Below, piece by piece: positions 16,784 to 25,991 of a DNA stretch of 64,000 nucleotides. Positions within the stretch are counted from its first letter, which is position 1; every line of letters begins with the position of its first letter. A model generated the notes under the pieces. That model saw only the letters and a list, made by a program, of their open reading frames with translations. It had not been told where the DNA came from and made no database searches. The translations under genes and the position numbers were made by a program. The DNA comes from Flavivirga algicola. GTDB lineage: Bacteria > Bacteroidota > Bacteroidia > Flavobacteriales > Flavobacteriaceae. The stretch is taken from NCBI RefSeq assembly GCF_012910715.1, contig NZ_JABBHF010000001.1:503170-567169 (forward strand), in the 5' to 3' direction.

Positions 16784-17776
16784 ATGACATCTTACACGAT
16801 AAATGAAATTAATGACATTCTAAAAGGCGAATTAATAGGACATACCCTGCAATCAATTAATGGCCCCGAACAATTACAGAATGCCAGTATTAATCATATA
16901 ACCTTCATAGGGAGTACAAAATATATTAAACATTGGGCCAGCTCAAAAGCCTGCGCTGCTGTTGTAAATGACAATTTAAATATCGAACCTGGAGATAATC
17001 GGGCATTAATTAAAGTAAAAAATGCCGATTTGGCCATGGCAAAAATTTTAGAACTTTATAATCCGTCTACACCAGAATTCGAAACCGATATCCACCCTAC
17101 AGCTGTTATTCATGAAACTGCAAAAATAGGAGATGGTTGTAAAATTGGAGCCAACTGCTATATTGGCAAAAATGTAGAACTCGGCAGTGGTGTTATTCTA
17201 TATGCCAATGTCTGTGTTTTTGATGAAACTACCATTGGGAACAATACCATTGTTTGGTCTGGAACAGTAATTCGAGAACGCTGTATTATTGGAAGTCATT
17301 GTATTTTTCATACGAATGTAAGTATTGGTGCAGACGGCTTTGGATATCGGCCAAGCGATGATGGGCGTGGACTTGTTAAAATACCACAAATTGGTAATGT
17401 TATTATTGGGCATTATGTTGAAATAGGTGCTAACTCTTGTGTTGATCGTGCCAAGTTTAGCGCAACAATTGTTGGAGATGGTTGTAAAATAGATAACCTG
17501 GTGCAAATTGCGCATAATAGTGTTATGGGACGTTCATGTATTATGGCTGGACATAGTGGACTAGCGGGTTCTGTAACTTTAGGAGATGGTGTTATTATTG
17601 GAGGCAGCGCCTCTATTAAAGACCATACAACCATAGAATCTGGTGCTACCGTTGGTGCGGGTTCTGGTGTTATGAATAATGTAAAAGCTGGAGAGACTGT
17701 TTTAGGCTATCCTGCACAAGATGCGAGAGATATGCTGAAGCAATGGGTTGTCATGAGAAAACTTGCTAAAAAATAG
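16784..17776 (+). CDS. lpxD: UDP-3-O-acylglucosamine N-acyltransferase-like protein (LpxD family)
   Basis: 330-residue left-handed beta-helix acyltransferase of lipid A synthesis. The N-terminal uridine-binding region (about 1-100) is followed by hexapeptide repeats from IHPTAVIHETAKIGDG onward. The catalytic His lies in VQIAHNSVMG, with a second conserved His in MAGHSGLAGSVTLGDG. The C-terminal helices end in MLKQWVVMRKLAKK. It stands alone, whereas the main lpxD of flavobacteria usually sits next to lpxC-fabZ. It may therefore be a second LpxD-type enzyme. Confidence 0.88.
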   Translation: MTSYTINEINDILKGELIGHTLQSINGPEQLQNASINHITFIGSTKYIKHWASSKACAAVVNDNLNIEPGDNRALIKVKNADLAMAKILELYNPSTPEFETDIHPTAVIHETAKIGDGCKIGANCYIGKNVELGSGVILYANVCVFDETTIGNNTIVWSGTVIRERCIIGSHCIFHTNVSIGADGFGYRPSDDGRGLVKIPQIGNVIIGHYVEIGANSCVDRAKFSATIVGDGCKIDNLVQIAHNSVMGRSCIMAGHSGLAGSVTLGDGVIIGGSASIKDHTTIESGATVGAGSGVMNNVKAGETVLGYPAQDARDMLKQWVVMRKLAKK

Positions 17777-17956
17777 TTTTATCCTATTTTAAATAAAACA
17801 AAGTATGTATTTTCTTCTGTGTTTTATGTAACTTGCTTAACTGGTTCAATAATAACCATAAAAAATGGCTTTTGCCTTATATGTTATATATTAGGCTTTA
17901 AATGCCAATATGTTCTGTATAGTTAGCAAAACTGTTATAAAACGTTATATATTAAA

Positions 17957-19648
17957 ATGAAGAACTTATTTTTAACGCTCTCAATATTGCTAAATTCAAT
18001 TTTGGGACTATCACAACCATTAACCATTAATATTTCCGAAAATCACTTTAAAATAGATGAAGCAAACTCCTTAATAGTTTCTCATATTGAAAATATTGAA
18101 ACTTATAATAATATTTCTGGCTTTAGTGAAGTCATTATGTCTTTAAACCAAAATGATTATAGCTTCAATTCCATACCAACTGCCTTGGAGTACTCAAATT
18201 CTTATTTAGTTACCGGGACAAGCACCGCTAATCAATACACATTATATTTTACACAACTACCCATTATTTCAATAGAAAGCTCCAGTACAATTTTAGACGA
18301 ACCAAAAACACTTGCAAACTTTGTTTATGCTGACAATGAACAGATTTTAATATCTAAAATAGGCATAGAATTAAGAGGTGGATTTTCACAAAGTTTCCCT
18401 AAAAAAACTTACGATTTGGAATTTTGGGAAGATGACAACGGAGAGGACACTCATAATGTTCAATTTGGAAATCTGAGATCTGACGATGATTGGATACTAG
18501 ATGCCTTATATAATGAGCCTTTAAGATTAAGAAGTTATGTTGCAAATAAATTGTGGCTTGATTTACATACCCCCAATTACCTAGAAGATGAGTCCAAAGC
18601 TAAATCTGGTGCAGATGTGAAGTATGTGGAGCTATTTTTAAATGGTGGTTATAATGGTATATATAATCTTTCTGAACAAGTTGATAAAAAACAATTAAAA
18701 CTTAAAAGCTTTAAGGACGAAATAAGAGGTGAACTTTATAAAGGCGTATCTTGGGGAGGAGCTGTAAATTTTACAAGATTGCCCACTTATGATAATAGTA
18801 GTAGAATTTGGGGTGGTTATGAAATGAAATACCCCAAAGATGATGATATAACAGATTGGGATAATTTATATCAGTTTACAGATTTTGTAATGAATTCTTC
18901 TAACACCCAGTTTATTGATAATATCTGGGAAGAATTTGATTTTGATAATTATTCCGATTATTTCTTATTCCTTAATCTATTAAGAGCAACGGATAACACA
19001 GGAAAAAATGTTTACCTTGCTAAATATCAATCTGATGAACCCTACTTTTATGTTCCTTGGGATCTAGATGGTTGTTTTGGAACCATATGGAATGGCAATA
19101 ATGAAAACATCACCAATGACATATTGATTAATGGATTAATTGATAGAGTTATAGTATTAAATCCAAATAATTCTGCCACAGCTATTTCAAATAAATGGTT
19201 TGAATATAGAAATAATGTTTTCGATAGTACTTCTTTGATTGAAGCCATTGAAACTCAATATGAATTTCTTTTAAACAATAAAATTTATGAAAGAGAAGCT
19301 TTAGTACACTCTAATTACCCATTTAGTGAACAAGATCTATTATATATGTTAAATTGGCTTGAAAATAGGTTAAATTATTTAGATACTTATTTTGGCAATA
19401 TCTTATCGGTAAATGAAAATAATTCTAAGGAGAATAAAGTATCCATATTTCCCAATCCCATAAAAGACAAAATATATATAGCCAATATTAATTATTTAGC
19501 AGACAAAGAATACAAATTATTTAATTTTTCTGGAAAACTAATTAATCAGGGTAACATTAAAGAAAACTTTATACCCATTAAAAATCTAGAAAAAGGTTAT
19601 TATTTCATGGTTTTAGATAATGAAACTTATAAACTTTTAGTAAAGTAA
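17957..19648 (+). CDS. CotH kinase family protein with T9SS sorting domain
   Basis: 563 residues. A signal peptide (ending LGLSQP) is followed by a CotH-type atypical protein-kinase fold: ELRGGFSQSFPKKTYDLEF (lysine of the nucleotide site), LRSYVANKLW, YNLSEQVDKKQLKLK, and PWDLDGCFG, which supplies the metal-binding Asp. The last 75 or so residues (SIFPNPIKDKIYIAN to the end) are a T9SS sorting domain, so the protein acts outside the cell. CotH proteins phosphorylate secreted substrates in Bacillus; the substrate here is unknown. It is a single gene with no promoter match found. Confidence 0.88.
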   Translation: MKNLFLTLSILLNSILGLSQPLTINISENHFKIDEANSLIVSHIENIETYNNISGFSEVIMSLNQNDYSFNSIPTALEYSNSYLVTGTSTANQYTLYFTQLPIISIESSSTILDEPKTLANFVYADNEQILISKIGIELRGGFSQSFPKKTYDLEFWEDDNGEDTHNVQFGNLRSDDDWILDALYNEPLRLRSYVANKLWLDLHTPNYLEDESKAKSGADVKYVELFLNGGYNGIYNLSEQVDKKQLKLKSFKDEIRGELYKGVSWGGAVNFTRLPTYDNSSRIWGGYEMKYPKDDDITDWDNLYQFTDFVMNSSNTQFIDNIWEEFDFDNYSDYFLFLNLLRATDNTGKNVYLAKYQSDEPYFYVPWDLDGCFGTIWNGNNENITNDILINGLIDRVIVLNPNNSATAISNKWFEYRNNVFDSTSLIEAIETQYEFLLNNKIYEREALVHSNYPFSEQDLLYMLNWLENRLNYLDTYFGNILSVNENNSKENKVSIFPNPIKDKIYIANINYLADKEYKLFNFSGKLINQGNIKENFIPIKNLEKGYYFMVLDNETYKLLVK

Positions 19649-19683
19649 CACAATAGTCACAAGTATTTATTTGTTATGTACTT

Positions 19684-19797
19684 TTAAAGCTCCAGCTTCA
19701 TTCGTCGTTTGAGTAGCTCTAGCTCTGGTAAAGCAAAGTCTCCCTGCTTATCGTAACAAGCACGTATGTTATTTAGGTAAACATTCTGTAAATTTGA
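19684..19797 (-). other. Short coding-like island, possible gene remnant
   Basis: This stretch is richer in G+C than the flanks. On the minus strand it is an open frame of 37 codons between a TGA and a TAA, ending in LPELELLKRRMKLEL, with a coding-like mix of charged and aliphatic residues. It has no ATG. It may be the 3' end of a decayed gene or a dispersed repeat. It overlaps the predicted promoter of the next gene. Confidence 0.35.
19789..19796 (+). promoter_or_regulatory. Possible -7 box of the PLP-enzyme gene
   Basis: TAAATTTG fits TAnnTTTG and is 17 bp before the start codon. About 20 nt upstream is TATG, a one-mismatch -33 element. Confidence 0.45.
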
Positions 19798-19813
19798 AAC
19801 TCAACACAAAAAA

Positions 19814-21223
19814 ATGGCAGAAAACAATTTACAAGAACAAATGCAGAAAGAAATGATTGAAAAAGACATATTCAATCAAATTAAAGCATATGCATTTGAT
19901 TATGCTGATAAGTCGTTAGAAAGACATGTTTTTCCAACAGAAAATGCCATCGAGCAATTAAAAATATTCGATGAGGGCATTCCTGAAAACACGGGAAACT
20001 CAAAAGAAGTTTTAGATACTCTCCATAAATTTGGTTCGCCTGCAACAGTATCTCAAATTGGAGGTCGATATTTTGGATTAGTAAATGGTGGTATTATTCC
20101 AGTTGCCTTAGCAGCAAAATGGTTAAATGATTTCTGGGATCAAAACACACCTTTATATGTAACGTCTCCAATAACCTCAAAACTTGAAACCGTAGCCGAA
20201 AAGTGGTTAATACAACTTTTTAACTTGCCCAAAACAACAGTTGCAGGCTTTGTAAGCGGATCTTCTATGGCTATTTTATGTGGACTTGCAGCTGCAAGAT
20301 TTAAAATTTTTCAGAGGTTAAACTGGGATATTAATGCTAAAGGATTTATTAATGCTCCAAAAATTAGAATCGTGGCAGGAAGACATGCCCATGGAACTGT
20401 TGTAAAAGCTGTAGCGTTACTTGGCTTTGGAAAAGATAATATAGAATGGGTAGATGTCGATAACCAGGGAAGAATCATTTTTGAAAAAATCCCAAAACTA
20501 GATGAAAACACCATACTGCTTCTTCAAGCTGGCAATGTTAATTCAGGTTCATTTGATGCCTTTAATGACATATGTGATATGGCGAAAAAAGCCAATGCTT
20601 GGATTCATATCGATGGCGCTTTTGGGTTATGGGCTGCTGGTTCGGAAAAACTCAAATATTTAACCGCTGGAATCGAAAAAGCAGATTCATGGTCTGTTGA
20701 CGGTCATAAAACCTTAAACACACCATACGACAGTGGTATTGTTTTATGTAAAGACAGAGAGGCTTTGGTTTCTGCACTTCAAACAACAGGCTCTTATGTT
20801 GTATATGGAGAACAAAGAGATGGTATGCTCTATACTCCTGAAATGTCCAGAAGAGCAAGAGCCGTAGAGCTTTGGGCTACCATGAAATATTTAGGAAAAC
20901 GGGGAATAGATGCATTGGTTTATGGATTACACTTAAGAGCCGTACAATTTGCCAAAGAACTTTCTGAATATGGATTCAATATACTAAACGATGTGGTGTT
21001 CAACCAAGTTTTAGTGGCTTGTGATAATGACCTTGAAACCGAAGCGACTCTTAAAAAGATACAAGAGTTAAGAGTATGTTGGTGTGGGGGTTCTCAATGG
21101 TTTGATAAAAAAGTCATTAGAATAAGCGTTTGCTCATGGGCAACCACCGAGGCAGATGTTACTCGTTCTGTTTTATCGTTTGTAAAGGCCAGGGAACAAA
21201 TCTCAATAAAAAACAATTCATAA
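19814..21223 (+). CDS. PLP-dependent decarboxylase family protein (group II decarboxylase-like)
   Basis: 469-residue fold type I PLP enzyme. The PLP lysine is in SVDGHKTLNTPYDSG, preceded by the ring-binding Asp of WIHIDGAFGLW. VSGSSMAILCGLAAAR forms the phosphate-side loop and AGRHAHGTVVKA gives the stacking His. The arrangement matches group II amino-acid decarboxylases and related enzymes acting on aspartate, glutamate or aromatic substrates. The substrate cannot be told from sequence alone. It is a single gene, and the convergent AraC gene ends 51 bp away. Confidence 0.88.
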   Translation: MAENNLQEQMQKEMIEKDIFNQIKAYAFDYADKSLERHVFPTENAIEQLKIFDEGIPENTGNSKEVLDTLHKFGSPATVSQIGGRYFGLVNGGIIPVALAAKWLNDFWDQNTPLYVTSPITSKLETVAEKWLIQLFNLPKTTVAGFVSGSSMAILCGLAAARFKIFQRLNWDINAKGFINAPKIRIVAGRHAHGTVVKAVALLGFGKDNIEWVDVDNQGRIIFEKIPKLDENTILLLQAGNVNSGSFDAFNDICDMAKKANAWIHIDGAFGLWAAGSEKLKYLTAGIEKADSWSVDGHKTLNTPYDSGIVLCKDREALVSALQTTGSYVVYGEQRDGMLYTPEMSRRARAVELWATMKYLGKRGIDALVYGLHLRAVQFAKELSEYGFNILNDVVFNQVLVACDNDLETEATLKKIQELRVCWCGGSQWFDKKVIRISVCSWATTEADVTRSVLSFVKAREQISIKNNS

Positions 21224-21274
21224 AAAATGATGGGGCTAACCGAAAAAACAATAGCACCTTACCAATAATAGCCA

Positions 21275-22189
21275 TCAATTAAATGAGGCTCGAAATTCCA
21301 AAGGTGAAAGATTTGTTTTTGTTTTAAATAATTTACTAAACGATTGTGAATGTTCAAATCCTAGCTCATAAGCAATTTCACCAACCGATAAATCTGTTGT
21401 CGATAATTTTTCTTTTGCCTTTTCAATGAGCTTAACGTGTATATGCTGTTGTGTTGTTTGTCCTGTTAAACTTTTAAGCAAACTACTTAAATACCCCGAA
21501 GACATATTTAGGGAATTGGCGACATATTGAACCGTTGGTAAGCCATTATCTACGATAGCTTCACTGTTAAAATAATTATCAAGCAGCGCTTCAACTTCAT
21601 TTAATTTATGATGACTTATTTTTTTTCTTGTAATGAATTGACGTTGATAAAATCGCTGAGCATAGTTGAGCAACAACTCTATTTGGGCTATGATGATATT
21701 CTGACTAAAATTATCAATATTATTTTCTATTTCTTGCTTAATATTTTGAAAAACCCCTTCAATAACACCTTCTTCTTTCTCAGACATAAAAAGTGCCTCA
21801 TTTATTGAGTAATCAAAAAAATCATATTGCTTGATTGTTTTCAAAACGGAAGAATTCCAAAGGTAATCTGGATGAATGAGCAATAGCCAACCTGATGGTT
21901 TCAGATTGGCTTTTGTATTAGATTCTATACTCAGAATTTGTCCAGGGGCTATGAAAGACATTAGGCCTTGATCAAAATCATACTTTTGCTGACCATATCT
22001 TACTTTTCCAACATTTCTCTTTACACCAATAGAATAAAAATCAAAAATCCAATGCTCTCCAATATGTTCTGGAAATATTTTCGTAGCTCCATAGTCAACC
22101 AAACTCACCAAAGGGTGCAACGGACTAGGTATCCCCCTAATCTTGTGGAATTCACTTATAGTTTCAATCTTGCGTATTTTGTTTTTCAT
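21275..22189 (-). CDS. AraC family transcriptional regulator
   Basis: 305 residues from the ATG at 22189, chosen because the upstream extension would overlap the SDR gene. The N-terminal cupin-like sensing domain (about 1-190) is followed by a C-terminal pair of helix-turn-helix motifs: VQYVANSLNMSSGYLSSLLK, then VGEIAYELGFEHSQSFSKLF, ending in SPLEFRASF. It lies 13 bp after the SDR gene on the same strand and so is probably co-transcribed and may control it. The inducer is unknown. Confidence 0.92.
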   Translation of the reverse strand: MKNKIRKIETISEFHKIRGIPSPLHPLVSLVDYGATKIFPEHIGEHWIFDFYSIGVKRNVGKVRYGQQKYDFDQGLMSFIAPGQILSIESNTKANLKPSGWLLLIHPDYLWNSSVLKTIKQYDFFDYSINEALFMSEKEEGVIEGVFQNIKQEIENNIDNFSQNIIIAQIELLLNYAQRFYQRQFITRKKISHHKLNEVEALLDNYFNSEAIVDNGLPTVQYVANSLNMSSGYLSSLLKSLTGQTTQQHIHVKLIEKAKEKLSTTDLSVGEIAYELGFEHSQSFSKLFKTKTNLSPLEFRASFN

Positions 22190-22202
22190 TTTACTTTCGA
22201 AT

Positions 22203-22964
22203 TTACAGCAACATGCCACCAGAAACTTCAATGCGTTGACCATTAATCCATTGTGCCTCTTCTGTACAAAGAAAAGCTACAACACCACCAATGTCTTCTG
22301 CTTCTCCAACTCTCCCCAGTGCTGTAATATTAGCAATAATATCTCTTTTCCCTTGATCGTCCCTATTAACGCCTCCTCCAAAATCGGTAGCAATAGCACC
22401 AGGAGCGATAACATTAGAGGTAATTCCTTTATCTCCCAATTCTTTGGCTAAATATCTACTAAAAATTTCAACAGCTCCTTTCATGCAGGCATAAACAGAT
22501 GATCCAGGCAAAGAAAACCGTGTTAATCCAGACGATATGTTAATAATACGGCCTTTACTATTGATATAAGATAAGGCTTTTTGCGTCAAGAAATATACTC
22601 CTTTAAAATGAATATTTAACATCTCGTCAAATTCTACTTCAGTAGTTTTTTCAATGCGCTGATTAACCCCCGTTCCAGCATTGTTTATAAGGAAATCAAA
22701 ATTAGGGCTTCCATATTCAGTAGTAAGATAAGAGGTTACTTGATCAAAAAAGCTTTCAAACTCTTTTATTTTACTTGCATCTAACTGAAAAGCCTTTGCT
22801 TTTTGTCCATTATTCTGAATCTCGCGAATTACCTTATTAGCAGATTCTTTATTGCTATTATAAGTAATTATAACATCCATACCTTTTTTAGACAAGTTTA
22901 TAGCCATATCTCTCCCTAAGCCACGACTACCACCTGTTACCAATGCAATTTTATTTTTTTCCAT
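22203..22964 (-). CDS. Short-chain dehydrogenase/reductase
   Basis: 253-residue SDR. ALVTGGSRGLGRDMA is the TGxxxGxG cofactor loop, with NNAG at about 92-95. The catalytic Ser lies in INISSG, with Tyr/Lys in YACMKG and a C-terminal IEVSGGMLL. TYNSNKES after the second strand favours NADP(H). Substrate unknown. It is the first gene of an SDR-AraC pair. Confidence 0.93.
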   Translation of the reverse strand: MEKNKIALVTGGSRGLGRDMAINLSKKGMDVIITYNSNKESANKVIREIQNNGQKAKAFQLDASKIKEFESFFDQVTSYLTTEYGSPNFDFLINNAGTGVNQRIEKTTEVEFDEMLNIHFKGVYFLTQKALSYINSKGRIINISSGLTRFSLPGSSVYACMKGAVEIFSRYLAKELGDKGITSNVIAPGAIATDFGGGVNRDDQGKRDIIANITALGRVGEAEDIGGVVAFLCTEEAQWINGQRIEVSGGMLL

Positions 22965-23081
22965 TTTTTAATAATTTTTGTTTTTGCAAAGTTTAGCAGA
23001 AACAAAAATTAATTTGTAGCCAAATTCAAGAATACTGTAGTCAAACTGTAGATTAGCAACTAATTCAATTCTATTTCACAA

Positions 23082-23837
23082 TTATTCCAACCAAGCCTTA
23101 AAGTCTTTAACACGCTCTCTGGCTACTACAACCTCCTGTTCATGGTATGTGTTTAACTTTATTTGCAAACGTGAGTTGGTATAGCTTACCATATCTTTTA
23201 TAGCATTAATGTTTACAAAGAATTTTCGGCTAATTCTAAAAAAAGTTTGAGGTTCTAGTTCATTTTCTAAATGCTCTAATGTTGTATCCAACAGATAGTT
23301 TCTACCTTCAGTGGTGTATAAGTATGTCCCTTTATTTTCGCTGTAAAAGCACTCTATATCATCAATATTGATAAGTTTTAAGTGCTGTCCAACCTTTACA
23401 GAAAAGCGTTTTTTATATTCTCGGTCTATCGGATTTACTAAAAGCTTTTTAATATCATTAAAATCTAAAGTTACTGCTTGCTTTTGAGGAGAACGCTCTT
23501 GATATTTTTTTACCGCTATTGCTAAATCATCTTCATCAATAGGTTTTAACAAATAATCTATACTATTTAATTTAAAGGCTTGCAGTGCATACTCGTCATA
23601 AGCTGTAGTGAAAATAACGGCACTTTTAATCTCTATAGATTCGAAAATTTCGAATGACAGACCATCACTTAATTGAATATCGAGAAAAATTAAATCGGGA
23701 TGGGTATTATTTTGAAACCATTGTATCGATTCTTCAACAGAATGTAACAAGGTTTGAGCTTCCATATTCAATGTTTTCAACATGCGCTGCAAACGTCTTG
23801 CAGATGGTTTCTCGTCTTCAATAATGATCACGTTCAT
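23082..23837 (-). CDS. LytTR-type response regulator
   Basis: 251 residues. The receiver domain (about 1-118) has the acidic pair in IIIEDEK, the phospho-acceptor Asp53 in LIFLDIQLSDG and the conserved Lys in YLLKPID. The LytTR DNA-binding domain follows from about residue 145 (RFSVKVGQHLKLINIDDIECF, FFRISRKFFVNI). It is the last gene of the operon that begins at 26615 and includes the LytS-type kinase, making it the natural partner. The gap to the preceding 2TM gene is 126 bp. Confidence 0.94.
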   Translation of the reverse strand: MNVIIIEDEKPSARRLQRMLKTLNMEAQTLLHSVEESIQWFQNNTHPDLIFLDIQLSDGLSFEIFESIEIKSAVIFTTAYDEYALQAFKLNSIDYLLKPIDEDDLAIAVKKYQERSPQKQAVTLDFNDIKKLLVNPIDREYKKRFSVKVGQHLKLINIDDIECFYSENKGTYLYTTEGRNYLLDTTLEHLENELEPQTFFRISRKFFVNINAIKDMVSYTNSRLQIKLNTYHEQEVVVARERVKDFKAWLE

Positions 23838-23963
23838 TTTTGTATCTGGTTTTGTTTATTATTGGTTATCGAAATAATTTAAGGTTAACAGATTATTTAT
23901 TACGGTACTAGCTCCTTACATTGAAATAAAAATATGATTTGGAACACTATTTAATGGGCATCG

Positions 23964-24290
23964 TCATTCCCAGCGTTTTTTGTCTTTATCCAAAAACTCA
24001 TTTATCTTGCGTTGCTCCCACTTTTTACCAAAAAATAAGTTTTTACCAAATACATTCAAAGCATGAAAGGCTAAGCCAATTCCCCAAAAGAGTGGTGTGG
24101 AAAACGTCCCAAAATGCCAAATACTATCGTTAGAGTTTATGACAATCATAACAAAAATAAATATATTTACAGCCACATACCAGAATGCATGCCAATAAAA
24201 ACCTTTTATTTCTTTGAGTCTTTTTTGAGCTCTTAAGTAAGCATCTTCTCGCTTATATTCTTCTGATGTATAACGATCTCTTTTTTCCAT
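23964..24290 (-). CDS. 2TM domain protein (second free copy)
   Basis: 108 residues with two hydrophobic helices (about 35-60 and 72-92) flanked by the shared motifs IKGFYWHAFW and WEQRKINEFL. It is more divergent than the neighbouring 102-residue 2TM protein. The charged N-terminus carries RYTSEEYKREDAYLRAQKRL, probably a coiled segment on the cytoplasmic side. It lies 10 bp after the 102-residue protein and upstream of the LytTR gene. Function unknown; a role in kinase assembly or signalling is inferred from the fusion partner at 24623-25969. Confidence 0.88.
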   Translation of the reverse strand: MEKRDRYTSEEYKREDAYLRAQKRLKEIKGFYWHAFWYVAVNIFIFVMIVINSNDSIWHFGTFSTPLFWGIGLAFHALNVFGKNLFFGKKWEQRKINEFLDKDKKRWE

Positions 24291-24300
24291 TTCTTAAAAT

Positions 24301-24609
24301 TTAGCCCCAACGCATTTTTTCCTCTTCCTCTTCTATAAACTCCTGTATTTTTCTTTCTTCCCATCTACGCCCTAAAATACCTGTATCTACAAATACATGA
24401 TATGCATGGAAGCCTAAACCTACTCCCCAACCTGCCATTGGAAACCAAAACCATTGATATCCCCAACTTGTTTTATAATTAACAAAAGCTAAAAAAGGAA
24501 TTACCAAGCAATACGCTATTAAATTATAATAAAAGCCTTTAATGTCTTCTACTTTTTTACGTGCTCTTAAATATTTACTTTCTATTTCTGAATCTGGTAT
24601 TTTTTTCAT
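24301..24609 (-). CDS. 2TM domain protein (first free copy)
   Basis: 102 residues with two hydrophobic helices. Its core (IKGFYYNLIAYCLVIPFLAF, WFWFPMAGWGVGLGFHAYHV, WEERKIQEF) is closely similar to the C-terminal 95 or so residues of the adjacent kinase, so one probably arose from the other by tandem duplication. It lies 13 bp after the kinase gene. Function unknown. Confidence 0.9.
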   Translation of the reverse strand: MKKIPDSEIESKYLRARKKVEDIKGFYYNLIAYCLVIPFLAFVNYKTSWGYQWFWFPMAGWGVGLGFHAYHVFVDTGILGRRWEERKIQEFIEEEEEKMRWG

Positions 24610-24622
24610 GACTTCCTTATTT

Positions 24623-25969
24623 TTATTTCCAATGTCTATTATCTTCTTCTTCCCGCATATACTCCTCTATTTTACGTTTTTCCCAGTTTCTACCAAAAGC
24701 GCCGTCATTGACAAAAACCCTAAAAGCCTGAATGGCCAAACCAATACCCCAACCGAACATTGGAAACCAAAACCATTGAAAACCCCAAGACGTTCTATAG
24801 TTAATAAATATTAAAAACGGAATAACTAAACAATATGATATTAGGCTATAATAAAACCCTTTAAGTTCTTCTACATGGTTACGCGCTCGCACATAACTAT
24901 CGTCCATTTCTGGTGTTGATCGTGATCTCATGACTATAATTTGTTTTGTAAGCATTGGTATAGCTACTGCAAAGCTATTTGCTTCTTTATTAATGTTTAC
25001 TTTTCTATTCGTTAATAAATCGTAGCGCTGTTTTATATTATTAAGCCCCACGCCACTACTCTTTTTTACTATTTGTTTGGGTTGTAAATTGTTTTCGACA
25101 ACCAAATTACCCTTGCTTTCATAAATTTTTATGTGCAAAGGTTTACTAGACATTACCATATTATGTTTCACGGCATTTTCTAAAAGTAATTGTAATGATA
25201 ACGGCACTACTTTACTTTCTGGATTGAATGCTTTTTCTGGCATATCAAAAACGATGCTGTCTTCAAAACGCATTTTCACCAAAGACATATAAGTTTTTGC
25301 AAATTGTAATTCTTCATCAACAGTTACCAACTCTTTATCTTTCTGTTCCAAAACATAACGGTATACTTTAGATAAAGAGGTGGTAAACTTCTGGGCATTA
25401 TCTGGATTTTCTTCTATTAAACTGGTTAGTACATTTAAACTATTGAATAAGAAATGTGGATCTAACTGATTTTTTAAGGCATCAAATTTAGCACTTGCAG
25501 TTCCAGCTATAACCTTTTGCTCTTTTATCCTATTTTGTTGATACTTATTATAGATGTAAAAAACATGAAAAATAATAACAAGAGTTAAGGTTACCCATAA
25601 TCCAAATTGATACGATTTAAACGTTTCATTAGCAATAAATTCATAAAGTGATTCTCCTTTAAGGCTTAAAGCCGTAATCATTCTCAGTACAAACAGGCCA
25701 ATTAACGTAACAACAGTAGACCCTATAATTCCTAGTATAATGCGCTTAGCTACTTGTCCTTTTTTCCAATTAAGCCCATTAAAATAATTGAAGAAGTACA
25801 TATTGGAAAACCCCAGAACAAAAGAGTATAATTGATTAAAAACAAATTCAATTAAAAATTCATTAAGACTATTGAAATGAAATCCATCATCTGATAGGAA
25901 ATTGCTTATCACAAAAATGATACATCCAATAACAAATATGATAAAGATATTCTTAATTGATTTTGTCAT
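24623..25969 (-). CDS. LytS-type sensor histidine kinase fused to a C-terminal 2TM domain
   Basis: 448 residues. The N-terminal region has about four membrane helices (about 8-25, 45-62, 80-102, 125-145). The His_kinase domain follows with the phospho-acceptor His172 in LDPHFLFNSLNVL, then an ATPase domain with LQLLLENAVKHNMV and SSGVGLNNIKQR. The ATPase domain ends near AIPMLTKQI. After an internal Met, the remainder (about 350-448) is a complete 2TM domain with the same motifs as the free copies. The usual His of the FHA segment in the free copies is Gln here (IQA). The domain order suggests fusion of two formerly separate genes. Confidence 0.92.
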   Translation of the reverse strand: MTKSIKNIFIIFVIGCIIFVISNFLSDDGFHFNSLNEFLIEFVFNQLYSFVLGFSNMYFFNYFNGLNWKKGQVAKRIILGIIGSTVVTLIGLFVLRMITALSLKGESLYEFIANETFKSYQFGLWVTLTLVIIFHVFYIYNKYQQNRIKEQKVIAGTASAKFDALKNQLDPHFLFNSLNVLTSLIEENPDNAQKFTTSLSKVYRYVLEQKDKELVTVDEELQFAKTYMSLVKMRFEDSIVFDMPEKAFNPESKVVPLSLQLLLENAVKHNMVMSSKPLHIKIYESKGNLVVENNLQPKQIVKKSSGVGLNNIKQRYDLLTNRKVNINKEANSFAVAIPMLTKQIIVMRSRSTPEMDDSYVRARNHVEELKGFYYSLISYCLVIPFLIFINYRTSWGFQWFWFPMFGWGIGLAIQAFRVFVNDGAFGRNWEKRKIEEYMREEEDNRHWK

Positions 25970-25991
25970 AACCTTTTTTATAAGATCTAAA

